From Aedoeadaptatus ivorii (GTDB lineage Bacteria > Bacillota > Clostridia > Tissierellales > Peptoniphilaceae), in contig NZ_LR134523.1 of assembly GCF_900638585.1 (NCBI RefSeq), positions 1,523,772 through 1,587,771 on the forward strand: a DNA stretch of 64,000 bases. Direction: 5' to 3'. Below are positions 52,885-61,207 of this stretch, piece after piece. Every line of letters starts with the position of its first letter. The stretch's first letter is position 1. Both the position numbers and the translations under genes were made by a program. The notes under the pieces are model-generated. The model worked only from the letters and a program-made list of their open reading frames with translations, was not told the origin of the DNA and did no database searches.

Positions 52885-53544
52885 ATGAAGAATTTACGTA
52901 ATATTATCATAACCTGTATCGTACTTTTTGCCGCCGCTTTGCTTTCCTGTGACGACGTCGGCCCGGCCGATGCCGCCACCGTGACCCGCGTGGTCGACGG
53001 CGATACGATCGTCGTTCGAAATACCGAAGAATACCGCGTGCGCCTGATCGGCGTCGATACGCCGGAAACCGTGCATCCCAACGGCATCGTAGAACCTTGG
53101 GGAAAAGAAGCGTCGGACTTTACGAAGAAGGAACTCACCGGAAAACAAGTGTACTTAGAATACGACGAGGAACCCAAGGATCGCTATGGGCGCCGCCTCG
53201 CCTATGTGTGGACCGAGCCGCCGGAGGGCAGCGAAAAGAAGAAGGAAGACATCCTCTTTAACTGCCGTCTGGTGCGCGAAGGCTATGCCCGCGAGCGCTT
53301 TTACCCGCCGAACAAACGGCATCAGGCGCTCCTGCAGGCGGCGGAAGAACGCGCCATGGAGGAGAACAAGGGCTTGTGGCATATCGAAGGCGAGGAAGGC
53401 CCCGCCAAGGGCAATCGTCGCAGTAAATTATATCATATGCCCGGCGATCCCCAATATGACAACATCTCCGAGAAAAACGTCATCTACTTCGACACCGCCA
53501 AAGACGCGGAAAAAGCCGGATATCAGCGTGCGTTTCGCCGCTAG
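52885..53544 (+). CDS. Exported thermonuclease (SNase-like), probable lipoprotein
   Basis: 219 aa from the ATG at 52885 (MKNLRNIIITCIVLFAAALL). Signal ends near LLSC, possibly a lipobox. SNase fold: VVDGDTIVVRNTEEYRVRLI, GVDTPETVHP, GKEASDFTKKELTGK, PKDRYGRRLAYVW, LVREGYARERFYPP. Catalytic Arg/Asp/Glu set is present. C-terminal extension (YHMPGDPQYDNISEKNVIYF) resembles the Ada-metal-binding-like tail of related nucleases with Asp in place of a usual Cys. Degrades DNA/RNA outside the cell with Ca2+. No RBS; likely leaderless. Confidence 0.88.
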   Translation: MKNLRNIIITCIVLFAAALLSCDDVGPADAATVTRVVDGDTIVVRNTEEYRVRLIGVDTPETVHPNGIVEPWGKEASDFTKKELTGKQVYLEYDEEPKDRYGRRLAYVWTEPPEGSEKKKEDILFNCRLVREGYARERFYPPNKRHQALLQAAEERAMEENKGLWHIEGEEGPAKGNRRSKLYHMPGDPQYDNISEKNVIYFDTAKDAEKAGYQRAFRR

Positions 53545-53564
53545 CTCCCAGACAGCTCTAAAAA

Positions 53565-53599
53565 ACACGACCTTGTAGGCACAGGGTCGTGTTTTTTAT
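53565..53599 (+). terminator. Terminator after the nuclease gene
   Basis: ACACGACC / GGTCGTGT arms with a TTGTAGGCACA loop and TTTTTTATT. Confidence 0.8.
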
Positions 53600-53615
53600 T
53601 GTTCCACGTGGAACA
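53600..53615. promoter_or_regulatory. parS: parS-like ParB site (CACGTG core)
   Basis: TGTTCCACGTGGAACA, a perfect 16-bp palindrome with the central CACGTG of the bacterial parS consensus (TGTTnCACGTGAAACA in B. subtilis). Sits between the nuclease terminator and the stop of the cyclodeaminase gene, 1.5 kb from parB. Confidence 0.85.
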
Positions 53616-54230
53616 TTATTGTTTTTGGCTGGTATCATCGAGCAAAGGCGCCGAAACGAGAATCGCTGCATGCAGCGCTTGCACCTGCTCGGCCGCCGTC
53701 TGCACGCGTTCTTCATAGCTACGACGGCGCGCGTCGTCTTTTAGTGCGTCGATATTCAGCTTCGCCGTATACCCCGCGCTGCGAAAGGCCGTAAGGGCAA
53801 GATCGGCGGCGATATAGAGGTCGCTGACGGCGTTTTTGGTGATTTGTGCTTTGCAATCATTGAGCAAATTCAAAATCTTTTCGGCCGCCCGCATCGTCGA
53901 AATGGGTACTTCAATGGCGCGGATATAGCCCTTTTCAATGGCCTCACGGCGCAATGTCTTTTCGCTTTCCGTCTCTTTCGGCAGGCGAAAGGCGGCGAGC
54001 ACGCCATCGAAAGCGTGGCCGTCGGCATCGATATTGTCTTCGGCATCCAGTGCGATCTCCGCCAGGGCGCCCGAAGCCGGGCCGTCGACGCGGCTGAGCT
54101 TTAGGATCATAATGCCGAGAGAAGCCGCCAAGGCCGCGTTTAGGGCGGCTACAGATCCGCCGCCCGGAAGCGAAGAGGTGTCCATCGCCTTTTCGATATA
54201 GCGACGGACGGGCAGATCGACGAGTTTCAT
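53616..54230 (-). CDS. Cyclodeaminase/cyclohydrolase family protein (FchA-like)
   Basis: 204 aa from the ATG at 54230 (MKLVDLPVRRYIEKAMDTSS), whose ATG overlaps the phzF-like stop (ATGA). Segments SSLPGGGSVAALNAALAASL and MRAAEKILNLLNDCKAQITK match the formiminotetrahydrofolate cyclodeaminase fold (FTCD_C). Family members act on formimino-THF or methenyl-THF in one-carbon metabolism. No ftcD or fhs neighbours here, so the substrate is unproven. Coupled to the PhzF-like gene. Confidence 0.85.
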   Translation of the reverse strand: MKLVDLPVRRYIEKAMDTSSLPGGGSVAALNAALAASLGIMILKLSRVDGPASGALAEIALDAEDNIDADGHAFDGVLAAFRLPKETESEKTLRREAIEKGYIRAIEVPISTMRAAEKILNLLNDCKAQITKNAVSDLYIAADLALTAFRSAGYTAKLNIDALKDDARRRSYEERVQTAAEQVQALHAAILVSAPLLDDTSQKQ

Positions 54231-55111
54231 AGGCGCAAAATCCCTTCCATCACGATGCGCGCGGTGCCGCCGACGAATATGTGGCCGTCTTTTTCGGAGA
54301 CTTCGATCTCCGAAGGCCGGCCGACTTCCTGTCCCTGGCGGGCGCGGAGGCGGTTCTCCGATAAAATTCCGTTTTCTTTCATATAGAAATAGGTACAGCC
54401 GCTTCCGGTGCCGGATCCCGCTTCTTCCCATACACTCACCGAAGGGGAGAAGTTCCGCTGCTCTACGATTTTTTTCTCCTCGTCGTAGTAAAACAGGTGA
54501 AAGGACTTACAGTGGTATTTTTCGGAAAGCATGGCGAGGTTGCGCCGCTTGGGGTAGACTTCGTGCAAATCCGCCGCCTTTTTGAGCGGAATGATCATCG
54601 TCTCTACGCCGCCGTCGACCACTGCCGGAATTAAATTCACATCTCCCGTGCCGATATGGTCCGCGTCCACCTCAAAGGCCTCCGCCAGCGCCTCCAAGTC
54701 TTCGACCGCGCTCGTCACCTTCATTTCGGGAAGCTGCACGTCGACGAAGTCGACCTCGCCGCCGCGAAAACTCAAATACACGCAGAGGGGTCCGGCGCCG
54801 GTATACTGCAACACCTTTTTCTTCGATTCGCTGCTGCCGATGTAGCCGAATTTGGCGAGGGTCCAAAAAGTGGCGAGGGCCGCGTGCCCGGAGATCTTGA
54901 TCTCCTCGGTGGGCGTAAAGTAGCGGGCGCTGTAAATATCGCGGTCCAGCTTTCGGATGCAGATGGTCTCGGGATGGTTGAGCTCCCGCGCGGCCTTTTG
55001 CATTTCGTTGTCGCTCATATCGCCCTTGGTGAGTACGATTCCCGAGGGATTTCCCACAAACGAGCGGTCGGTAAAGGCATCGGTAATAAAAAATGTATAT
55101 TCTCTAGTCAT
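54227..55111 (-). CDS. PhzF family isomerase
   Basis: 294 aa, starting MTREYTFFITDAFTDRSFVG. Conserved catalytic Glu in NHPETICIRK, SGHAALATFWTLAKFGYIGS and GSGTGSGCTYFYMKENG are the family landmarks. PhzF-like enzymes isomerise or epimerise small carboxylic compounds; the substrate of most is unknown. It starts 8 bases into the parB end and leads into the cyclodeaminase. No phenazine genes are in the window, so the name does not imply phenazine synthesis. Confidence 0.85.
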   Translation of the reverse strand: MTREYTFFITDAFTDRSFVGNPSGIVLTKGDMSDNEMQKAARELNHPETICIRKLDRDIYSARYFTPTEEIKISGHAALATFWTLAKFGYIGSSESKKKVLQYTGAGPLCVYLSFRGGEVDFVDVQLPEMKVTSAVEDLEALAEAFEVDADHIGTGDVNLIPAVVDGGVETMIIPLKKAADLHEVYPKRRNLAMLSEKYHCKSFHLFYYDEEKKIVEQRNFSPSVSVWEEAGSGTGSGCTYFYMKENGILSENRLRARQGQEVGRPSEIEVSEKDGHIFVGGTARIVMEGILRL

Positions 55112-55928
55112 CCAGCTCTCCCCCCATAATCATCTCTACGATGCGGGACAGATCGTCCCCGGAATAGTACTCGATCACCAGGCGCCCCTTTTTGCCGTTG
55201 CCCTTGAGTTGTGCCTTGGTGCCCAATCGATCCATCAGTTGTTCTTCGATGCTCCGGTAGTAGGGCGAGATTTTTTGCTCCCGCGGTGCCTCTTTGCGGC
55301 TCTGTTCGATCGTCTGTTGTTCGCGAATCATCTTTTGTGCGCGCTTGATCTGCTCCCTGCCGTCTTTGATGCCGAGTAGCAGCTTTCCCTGGCTGATGGT
55401 GAGATCCCGATTGCGGAGCATTTCCTGCACGGCGGGCTCGAGCTTCATCAGGCGCATGCTGTTGGCCACATAGGGGCGGGATTTGCCCACCAGATTGGCG
55501 AGCTGCTCCTGGGTATAGCCGTACTTTTTTCGGAGCGCTTCGTAGCCTTCCGCCTCTTCCATGGGATTGAGGTCTTCCCGCTGGATGTTTTCGATCAAAG
55601 AAATGCGGTCCTGTTCTTCCTCGTTCACGTCGATAAAGCGTACAGGCACATCTTCCAGTCCCGCTCTCTTGGCGGCGCGCAGTCGCCGTTCTCCGGCGAT
55701 CAGGCGAATTTCTTCGCCTTCCCTTTGTACCAAAAGCGGTTGCAGAACGCCCACCGCCTCGATACTGCGGGCGAGTTCCTTAATCCCTTCTTCTCCGAAT
55801 CGCTTGCGCGGTTGCTCGGGATTGGGGCGAATTTCCGTAATCGGCAAGGTGTCCGGTTCCTTACTGTCCAAAGGCACGGTGTTGAAAAAGTTATCCAGAC
55901 CGCGACCCAAACCACGCTTCTTCTCCAT
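55104..55928 (-). CDS. parB: Chromosome partitioning protein ParB (Spo0J)
   Basis: 274 aa, starting MEKKRGLGRGLDNFFNTVPL. N-terminal ParB/Srx CTPase fold: RLIAGERRLRAAKRAG (CTP-binding GERR), SLIENIQREDLNPME; then KYGYTQEQLANLVGKSRPYV, the HTH that contacts parS; C-terminal dimer domain. Loads on parS sites as a CTP-dependent sliding clamp. Overlaps parA by one base (TAATG). parS-like sites at 53600 and 56736-56824 are in reach. Confidence 0.97.
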   Translation of the reverse strand: MEKKRGLGRGLDNFFNTVPLDSKEPDTLPITEIRPNPEQPRKRFGEEGIKELARSIEAVGVLQPLLVQREGEEIRLIAGERRLRAAKRAGLEDVPVRFIDVNEEEQDRISLIENIQREDLNPMEEAEGYEALRKKYGYTQEQLANLVGKSRPYVANSMRLMKLEPAVQEMLRNRDLTISQGKLLLGIKDGREQIKRAQKMIREQQTIEQSRKEAPREQKISPYYRSIEEQLMDRLGTKAQLKGNGKKGRLVIEYYSGDDLSRIVEMIMGGELDD

Positions 55929-56677
55929 TATGCGTCCCTCCCGATCAATTCTTCCGCCAAGGCGATATAGGCCTTCGCGCCCCGGCTCTTGGCGTCGTAA
56001 TCCAATATGCTTTTCCCGTAAGACGGCGCCTCCGCCAATCGTACATTGCGGGGAATCACCGTCGAAAATACTTTGTCCTTAAAGTACGATTTGACTTCTT
56101 CGACCACGAGCATACTTAAATTCGTACGCCCGTCATACATAGTAAGCACCACACCTTCGATCTCGAGCGAAGGATTAAAACCGTTTCGCACCAGCTGAAT
56201 GGATTCCATCAACTGTGATAAGCCCTCTAAGGCATAGTATTCGCACTGCACGGGAATCAAGATGCTGTCGCAGGCGGCGAGGGCCGATATGGAGAGGATC
56301 CCCAAGGACGGGGGACAGTCCATCAAAATATAATCATAGCCCTCCAATTGTTTGAGGCGTTCCTTGAGAATCATCTGCCAGCCTTCCGTTTGCGCGAATT
56401 CGATTTCGATACCCGCAAGAGTGGAACCGGAGGGGATGAGATCCAGATTTTCTTTGATATGCACCACGGGGTCTTCTTCGGACCCCAATAGAAAATCGTA
56501 AATCATATTTTCCCGATCTTTTTCTACGTTCAAACCGCTGGTGGCGTTTCCCTGGGGATCCAAATCCAGAATCAGGACTTTCTTTCCGCCAAATGCCAGC
56601 GCATCCGCCAGATTGACCACCGTCGTGGTCTTTCCGACCCCTCCCTTTTGATTAAATACAGCAATATACTTTCCCAT
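55928..56677 (-). CDS. parA: Chromosome partitioning ATPase ParA (Soj)
   Basis: 249 aa, starting MGKYIAVFNQKGGVGKTTTV. Deviant Walker A KGGVGKTT, switch LDLDPQGNATSG, ILMDCPPSLGILS, and PRNVRLAEAPSYGKSI near the end. Works with ParB in origin segregation and, in B. subtilis, on DnaA. Full length for chromosomal ParA. Its promoter region (56690-56720) sits next to three parS-like palindromes. Confidence 0.97.
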   Translation of the reverse strand: MGKYIAVFNQKGGVGKTTTVVNLADALAFGGKKVLILDLDPQGNATSGLNVEKDRENMIYDFLLGSEEDPVVHIKENLDLIPSGSTLAGIEIEFAQTEGWQMILKERLKQLEGYDYILMDCPPSLGILSISALAACDSILIPVQCEYYALEGLSQLMESIQLVRNGFNPSLEIEGVVLTMYDGRTNLSMLVVEEVKSYFKDKVFSTVIPRNVRLAEAPSYGKSILDYDAKSRGAKAYIALAEELIGRDA

Positions 56678-56719
56678 GATTCCACTCCTTTCCTACCCAT
56701 AGTATCAAATACCGGGACA

Positions 56720-56760
56720 AATAAAAAGAGAGGAATGTTCCACATGGAACATTCCTCTCT
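56720..56760 (-). terminator. Long palindromic terminator containing a parS-like site
   Basis: 16-bp arms AGAGAGGAATGTTCCA and TGGAACATTCCTCTCT around CA, followed on the minus strand by TTTTTATTT. It ends the gene at 56825-57196. The stem holds TGTTCCACATGGAACA. Confidence 0.75.
56736..56751. promoter_or_regulatory. parS-like palindrome 2 (CACATG core)
   Basis: TGTTCCACATGGAACA; one base away from the perfect palindrome at 53600. Confidence 0.6.
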
Positions 56761-56775
56761 GGTGCCTATATGTTT

Positions 56776-56791
56776 TGTTCCATATGGAACA
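56776..56791. promoter_or_regulatory. parS-like palindrome 3 (CATATG core)
   Basis: TGTTCCATATGGAACA, perfect palindrome with the two central bases changed from CG to TA. Confidence 0.5.
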
Positions 56792-56808
56792 GTTTTCGGA
56801 AACAATAG

Positions 56809-56824
56809 TGTTCCATATGGAACA
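56809..56824. promoter_or_regulatory. parS-like palindrome 4 (CATATG core)
   Basis: TGTTCCATATGGAACA, ending exactly at the stop codon of the 56825-57196 gene. Same sequence as the site at 56776. Confidence 0.5.
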
Positions 56825-57196
56825 TTATTTCTTTCCCTTGCGCACGTATAACACTTTCTCTTCTTTATTTTTCATATCTTTAACGATGATTTTTTCGCGC
56901 TCTTCGGCGCCAACGACTTCGTTTCCGCCCGATCTATGACGGGTGATACGGCGTTTCTTTAAATATTCTCGCTTGGATTCCCGCATTTCTTTATGGGACA
57001 AATATAAAAACAGAAGGACACATAACACCAGCGCCACCAAAGCGCCCGTTTTCACCGAGGGAATAAAGTAATCGTAGAGATTCGCATAATACGCGGCACA
57101 CAAACACAGGATCGGGATCAGCATACCCGTCGCTATACTTCTGTCTTTCCACAGACGATAGAGAAGAGCCGCGAGGGCGACGGCAAAGACAATCAT
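56825..57196 (-). CDS. Small membrane protein, 123 aa
   Basis: ATG at 57196 (MIVFAVALAALLYRLWKDRS). Three hydrophobic stretches in the first 75 residues, then a strongly basic and charged cytosolic tail (EMRESKREYLKKRRITRHRS, ending VLYVRKGKK). No family recognised. Lies between rsmG and parA on the same strand, as one extra gene in the conserved origin-proximal block. Three parS-like sites lie just after its stop. The role is unknown; lineage-specific. Confidence 0.65.
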   Translation of the reverse strand: MIVFAVALAALLYRLWKDRSIATGMLIPILCLCAAYYANLYDYFIPSVKTGALVALVLCVLLFLYLSHKEMRESKREYLKKRRITRHRSGGNEVVGAEEREKIIVKDMKNKEEKVLYVRKGKK

Positions 57197-57204
57197 AGGC
57201 GCAC

Positions 57205-57906
57205 CTACAGAGGATTTTTGCGGGGTTTTCCGCCCCCGCGGGGATATTTTTTGGGCGTCGGCTTGCTCTTTTCGATCACCACGAGGCTCCGCTCGTCGCC
57301 GCCGGGCAAGTGGATCTCTTTGATTTCGGCAACGGTTCCGCCCAGGATGTCGATGGCGCGCTTGGCTTCCTTTACTTCCTCGCGGCCTTCGGCGCCCTTC
57401 ATGGCGATCAAATGTCCGCCGACTTCCACAAAAGGCAGGCAGTATTCCGCCAAAATAGGCAACCGCGCCACAGCGCGGGAGAGTACGATCTCGTACTGCT
57501 CCCGAAAGGCCGGATCGCGGCCTTCTTCTTCCGCACGTCCGTGATAGGTCTTTACATTCTCAACGCCCAGTGCTTCGATCACAGCGTCCAAGAAGCTGAT
57601 GCGCTTATTCAAGCTGTCCATCAAATGGACATCTCTATCGGGGAGGGCGAGGGCAAGCACCATGCCGGGAAAGCCGGCGCCGGTCCCTAAGTCCAAAATC
57701 TTTCCGTCGCCCTGCATTTCCTCGAGCAATAGCGGAGTCAGGGAATCGATAAAGTGCTTATCGATCATCTCTTGCTCCTCGGTAATACGGGTTAGATTCG
57801 TGTGCTGATTCCACTCCAAAAGGATCTCTGCATAGCGATCGAATGCCGAAAGCGGTAGCGGCAACCCGAACGCTTCCAATGTGTCTTTACGCGTCGTCCA
57901 ATCCAC
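57205..57906 (-). CDS. rsmG: 16S rRNA (guanine-N7) methyltransferase RsmG
   Basis: 233 aa from a GTG at 57906 (MDWTTRKDTLEAFGLPLPLS). SAM motif I ILDLGTGAGFPGMVLALALP and following LMDSLNKRISFLDAVIEALG, EIVLSRAVARLPILAEYCLP. Methylates G527 of 16S rRNA. The GTG overlaps the mnmG end by 20 bases. Full length. Confidence 0.96.
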   Translation of the reverse strand: MDWTTRKDTLEAFGLPLPLSAFDRYAEILLEWNQHTNLTRITEEQEMIDKHFIDSLTPLLLEEMQGDGKILDLGTGAGFPGMVLALALPDRDVHLMDSLNKRISFLDAVIEALGVENVKTYHGRAEEEGRDPAFREQYEIVLSRAVARLPILAEYCLPFVEVGGHLIAMKGAEGREEVKEAKRAIDILGGTVAEIKEIHLPGGDERSLVVIEKSKPTPKKYPRGGGKPRKNPL

Positions 57907-59794
57907 TTTCTCGCTCCCTTCTCTGTTGTTCCAAATAGATTAACAATACATTGATATCCGCCGGCGATACCCCACTGATGCGGCCCGCCTGGCCCACGGA
58001 ATCGGGTCGAATGCTACTTAGTTTTTCTTTGGCTTCGTTTCTGAGGCCGCGGATGGCCATATAGTCCAGGTCCTTGGAGAGGTGTTTATTCTCCATCTTT
58101 CTCGACTTTTGAATTTGTGCCTGCTGCTTTTCGATATAACCCTTATAGCGAATCTCAGTCTCCACCTCCGTTATCACGTCTTTGGAAAGCGTCGGTCGAT
58201 GGGGGTCGAAGACGGCGAGGTTTTCGTAGTTCAACTCCGGTCGCTGCATAAGATGCAAAAGCGAGATGGCGTTTTTCAGCTCTGCAGAGCCGAGGGTCGC
58301 CAGAATGCGGCAGTTTTCTTCGGTGGGATTGATCTGAATCCCCAAAAGACGCTCCCGTTCGCGTTCGATCGCGTCCTTTCGTTCCTGAAACAGGGCGTAT
58401 CGGGCGTCGTCGACCAGTCCGATTTCGCGCCCGATTTCGGTCAGCCGCAAATCCGCATTGTCTTGGCGAAGGGTTAAACGGTACTCGGCGCGGGCGGTCA
58501 TCATGCGATAGGGTTCGCGCGTGCCCTTGGTCACCAAGTCGTCGATTAAGACGCCGATATAGGCCTGGTCGCGGCCCAAGATCAAAGGTTCTTTGCCTTC
58601 GATGCCCAACGACGCGTTGATGCCCGCCATAAGACCCTGTGCCGCCGCCTCCTCATAGCCGCTGGATCCGTTGATCTGACCGGCCATATAGAGATTCGGA
58701 ACGTCCATGACCTCTAAGGACCGATGCAGCTTGGTCGCATCGATCGCATCGTATTCGATGGCGTAGGCCGGGCGCATAAATTCGCAGTGCGAAAGCCCCT
58801 CGATCTCGCGATACAAGCGAATCTGCACTTCCAGCGGCAGGGAAGAGGAGACGCCCTGTACGTAGATTTCCTTGGTGTGCATGCCTTCCGGCTCCAAAAA
58901 CACCTGGTGTCGATCGCGGTCGGCAAAGCGCACCACCTTGTCCTCGATCGAAGGACAGTAGCGGGGGCCTTTGCCCTCGATATCGCCCAGCGCCATGGCG
59001 GAGCGGTGAATGTTCTCGCGAATAATATCGTGGGTAGCGGGGGTGGTATAGGTCAAATGACAGGAAATCTGCTCTTTGTCGGAATAGTCTTTTTGAAAAT
59101 TCAGAAACGAAAAGGGATGAATCTCCGCATCGCCCTTTTGTTCCTCCAAATGCGTATAGTCGATGGAATCCCGATGCACCCGCGCCGGTGTACCGGTCTT
59201 CATGCGAAGGGTGGGGATTCCCAGGGCCTCGATGCGATCCGTTAGCGCATTCGCCGGCTGCATGCCGTCGGGCCCACCGGAATAGTTGACCTCGCCCATA
59301 AAGATGCGGCCCCGCAGATAGGTGCCGGTGGCGAGAATGACCTTTTTTGCCTTATATACCGCACCACTCTTACAGACGACACCGCAAAGGGCATCGTCTT
59401 CGAAGGAAAAGGTGATCACCTCGTCTTGAATAAGATGGAGCCTGTCTTGGTCTTCCAGCGCCGATTTCATGGCGGCATGATAGTCCCACTTGTCAGCCTG
59501 GGCGCGCAGAGAGTGCACCGCCGGGCCCTTGGAGGTATTGAGCATTCTGGATTGAATAAAGGTCTTGTCGATATTTTTTCCCATCTCGCCGCCCAATGCG
59601 TCGATCTCGCGCACCAGATGCCCCTTGCCCGTGCCGCCGATATTGGGATTGCAGCTCATGGCGGCGATCGAGTTGAGATTCATGGTCAAAAGCACCACAG
59701 TATGGCCCATCCTCGCCGCCGCCAGGGCCGCCTCACAGCCCGCATGGCCCGCGCCGACGACCGCCACATCGGTCTCTTTTGCTAAAAATTCCAT
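57887..59794 (-). CDS. mnmG: tRNA U34 carboxymethylaminomethyl-modifying enzyme MnmG (GidA)
   Basis: 635 aa, starting MEFLAKETDVAVVGAGHAGC. FAD-binding GAGHAGCEAALAAARMG, then MSCNPNIGGTGKGHLVREID and the C-terminal QINGSSGYEEAAAQGLMAGI. With MnmE it modifies wobble U34 of tRNAs. Full length, 9 bases after mnmE. Confidence 0.98.
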   Translation of the reverse strand: MEFLAKETDVAVVGAGHAGCEAALAAARMGHTVVLLTMNLNSIAAMSCNPNIGGTGKGHLVREIDALGGEMGKNIDKTFIQSRMLNTSKGPAVHSLRAQADKWDYHAAMKSALEDQDRLHLIQDEVITFSFEDDALCGVVCKSGAVYKAKKVILATGTYLRGRIFMGEVNYSGGPDGMQPANALTDRIEALGIPTLRMKTGTPARVHRDSIDYTHLEEQKGDAEIHPFSFLNFQKDYSDKEQISCHLTYTTPATHDIIRENIHRSAMALGDIEGKGPRYCPSIEDKVVRFADRDRHQVFLEPEGMHTKEIYVQGVSSSLPLEVQIRLYREIEGLSHCEFMRPAYAIEYDAIDATKLHRSLEVMDVPNLYMAGQINGSSGYEEAAAQGLMAGINASLGIEGKEPLILGRDQAYIGVLIDDLVTKGTREPYRMMTARAEYRLTLRQDNADLRLTEIGREIGLVDDARYALFQERKDAIERERERLLGIQINPTEENCRILATLGSAELKNAISLLHLMQRPELNYENLAVFDPHRPTLSKDVITEVETEIRYKGYIEKQQAQIQKSRKMENKHLSKDLDYMAIRGLRNEAKEKLSSIRPDSVGQAGRISGVSPADINVLLIYLEQQRRERESGLDDA

Positions 59795-59803
59795 AGGCCC
59801 TCC

Positions 59804-61162
59804 TTACTTGCCGATACAAAACTTGGAAAATACGTGGTTCAACACCTCTTCGTCGGCGGTCTGCCCGGTGATCTCGCCGAGCTTTGTAAAGGCGTCTTCG
59901 ATATAGATCTCGGCCAGATCGAGCCCCACGCCCGCTTCGAGATCCGCGATGCCCTTATCGAGCGATTCGATGGCCGCCTGCAAGAGGTCTCGGTGGCGCA
60001 GGGAAGTGAGAAATACGTCGTCCGTGCGGATATCGCCCGCCAAAAACCACGATTCTATCTTTTCTTCCACCGCAGCGAGGCCCTCTTCTTCGCGAAAACT
60101 GGTCTCGATCACCGCACCGGGAAAATATTCTTCCATTTCTTCGGCGGAGACGGCGCTTCCCAAATCACGCTTGTTCAACAGACACAGCGCCCGCTTGTCC
60201 CGCACGCCTTCGATAATTTTCAGGTCCGTTTCCGTCAAGGGATTGGAGGCGTCGAAGATCGCGATTACCAGATCCGCATCCTCCATGCTCTTCAGCGCCC
60301 GCTCGATCCCCAATTTTTCTACCACGTCTTCGGTTTCGCGAATGCCCGCCGTATCCTGCACCCGCAGGTGGATGCCGTTTAGGGAATATGACGCTTCGAG
60401 GACGTCGCGGGTGGTGCCGGGAATCTCGGTGACGATCGCCTTGTCCTCCCGCAAAAGGGCGTTCAAAAACGAACTCTTACCCACATTGGGCTTGCCGACG
60501 ATGGCGGTGGCAATGCCTTCTTTGACGAGTTTTCCGCGATGAAAGGTCTCCAAAAGGCGCTGCATTTCTTCGCGGATTTTCGTCGCGGTATCGATCAAAA
60601 CCTCGACCCCCACCGGCTCCACTTCTTCGGTCGAAAAGTCGATCTCCGCCACCAGCTGCGCCAAGGTATCCTTTAGAGACGCGCGAAACCCTTCGATCTT
60701 GCGGTACAGAGCGCCGGTGAGTTGGCGAACCCCCTGTTTTTGGGCCGAGACGCTCTCCGCCTCGATCATATCCATAATGCCTTCGGCTTCGGTAAGGTCG
60801 AGTTTGCCGTTCAAAAACGCGATCTTGGTAAACTCCCCGGGCGTTGCGCCCACGCAACCCGCCTCCAAAAAGGCGGAAAGAATACGCTCGAGTCCTACGC
60901 TGCCGCCGTGCGCCTGAATTTCGACCATATCCTCGCCGGTGTAACTGCGGGGGCCGCGAAAGGCGACCGCCAGCACCTCATCGTAGACCTCGCCGTCCTT
61001 CACGAAGTGGCCGTAGAGGAGCTTTCGGTCGTTGGCGGGATCCGACAAAGATTCCCGCCCGGAGAAAAATCGCTCGCCCATTATAATCGCGTCCGTTCCG
61101 CTCAGCCGTACGATCCCGATGCCCGCCGGCGCCTTAGCCGTAGATATCGCTGCAATGGTCAC
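59804..61162 (-). CDS. mnmE: tRNA U34-modifying GTPase MnmE (TrmE)
   Basis: 452 aa from a GTG at 61162 (MTIAAISTAKAPAGIGIVRL), AAGGTGATAGC upstream. N-terminal folate-binding domain, GTPase: G1 VGKPNVGKSSFLNALL, G3 VQDTAGIRETED, G4 CLLNKRDLGS; ends in the catalytic CIGK motif. Partner of MnmG. Full length. Confidence 0.98.
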   Translation of the reverse strand: MTIAAISTAKAPAGIGIVRLSGTDAIIMGERFFSGRESLSDPANDRKLLYGHFVKDGEVYDEVLAVAFRGPRSYTGEDMVEIQAHGGSVGLERILSAFLEAGCVGATPGEFTKIAFLNGKLDLTEAEGIMDMIEAESVSAQKQGVRQLTGALYRKIEGFRASLKDTLAQLVAEIDFSTEEVEPVGVEVLIDTATKIREEMQRLLETFHRGKLVKEGIATAIVGKPNVGKSSFLNALLREDKAIVTEIPGTTRDVLEASYSLNGIHLRVQDTAGIRETEDVVEKLGIERALKSMEDADLVIAIFDASNPLTETDLKIIEGVRDKRALCLLNKRDLGSAVSAEEMEEYFPGAVIETSFREEEGLAAVEEKIESWFLAGDIRTDDVFLTSLRHRDLLQAAIESLDKGIADLEAGVGLDLAEIYIEDAFTKLGEITGQTADEEVLNHVFSKFCIGK

Positions 61163-61176
61163 GCTATCACCTTCCT

Positions 61177-61207
61177 ATAAAAAAGCCTTCATAGAGACTA
61201 TGAAGGC
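61177..61207 (-). terminator. Terminator overlapping the end of khpB
   Basis: Minus strand AGCCTTCATAG-tct-CTATGAAGGCT then TTTTTTATAGG. The khpB stop at 61198 lies inside the hairpin. Confidence 0.85.

Noticed and set aside
53565..53600. parS-like sequence at 53600 as part of the terminator
   Set aside because: The terminator stem (CACGACC/GGTCGTG) and its T run end before the palindrome, so the two are separate.
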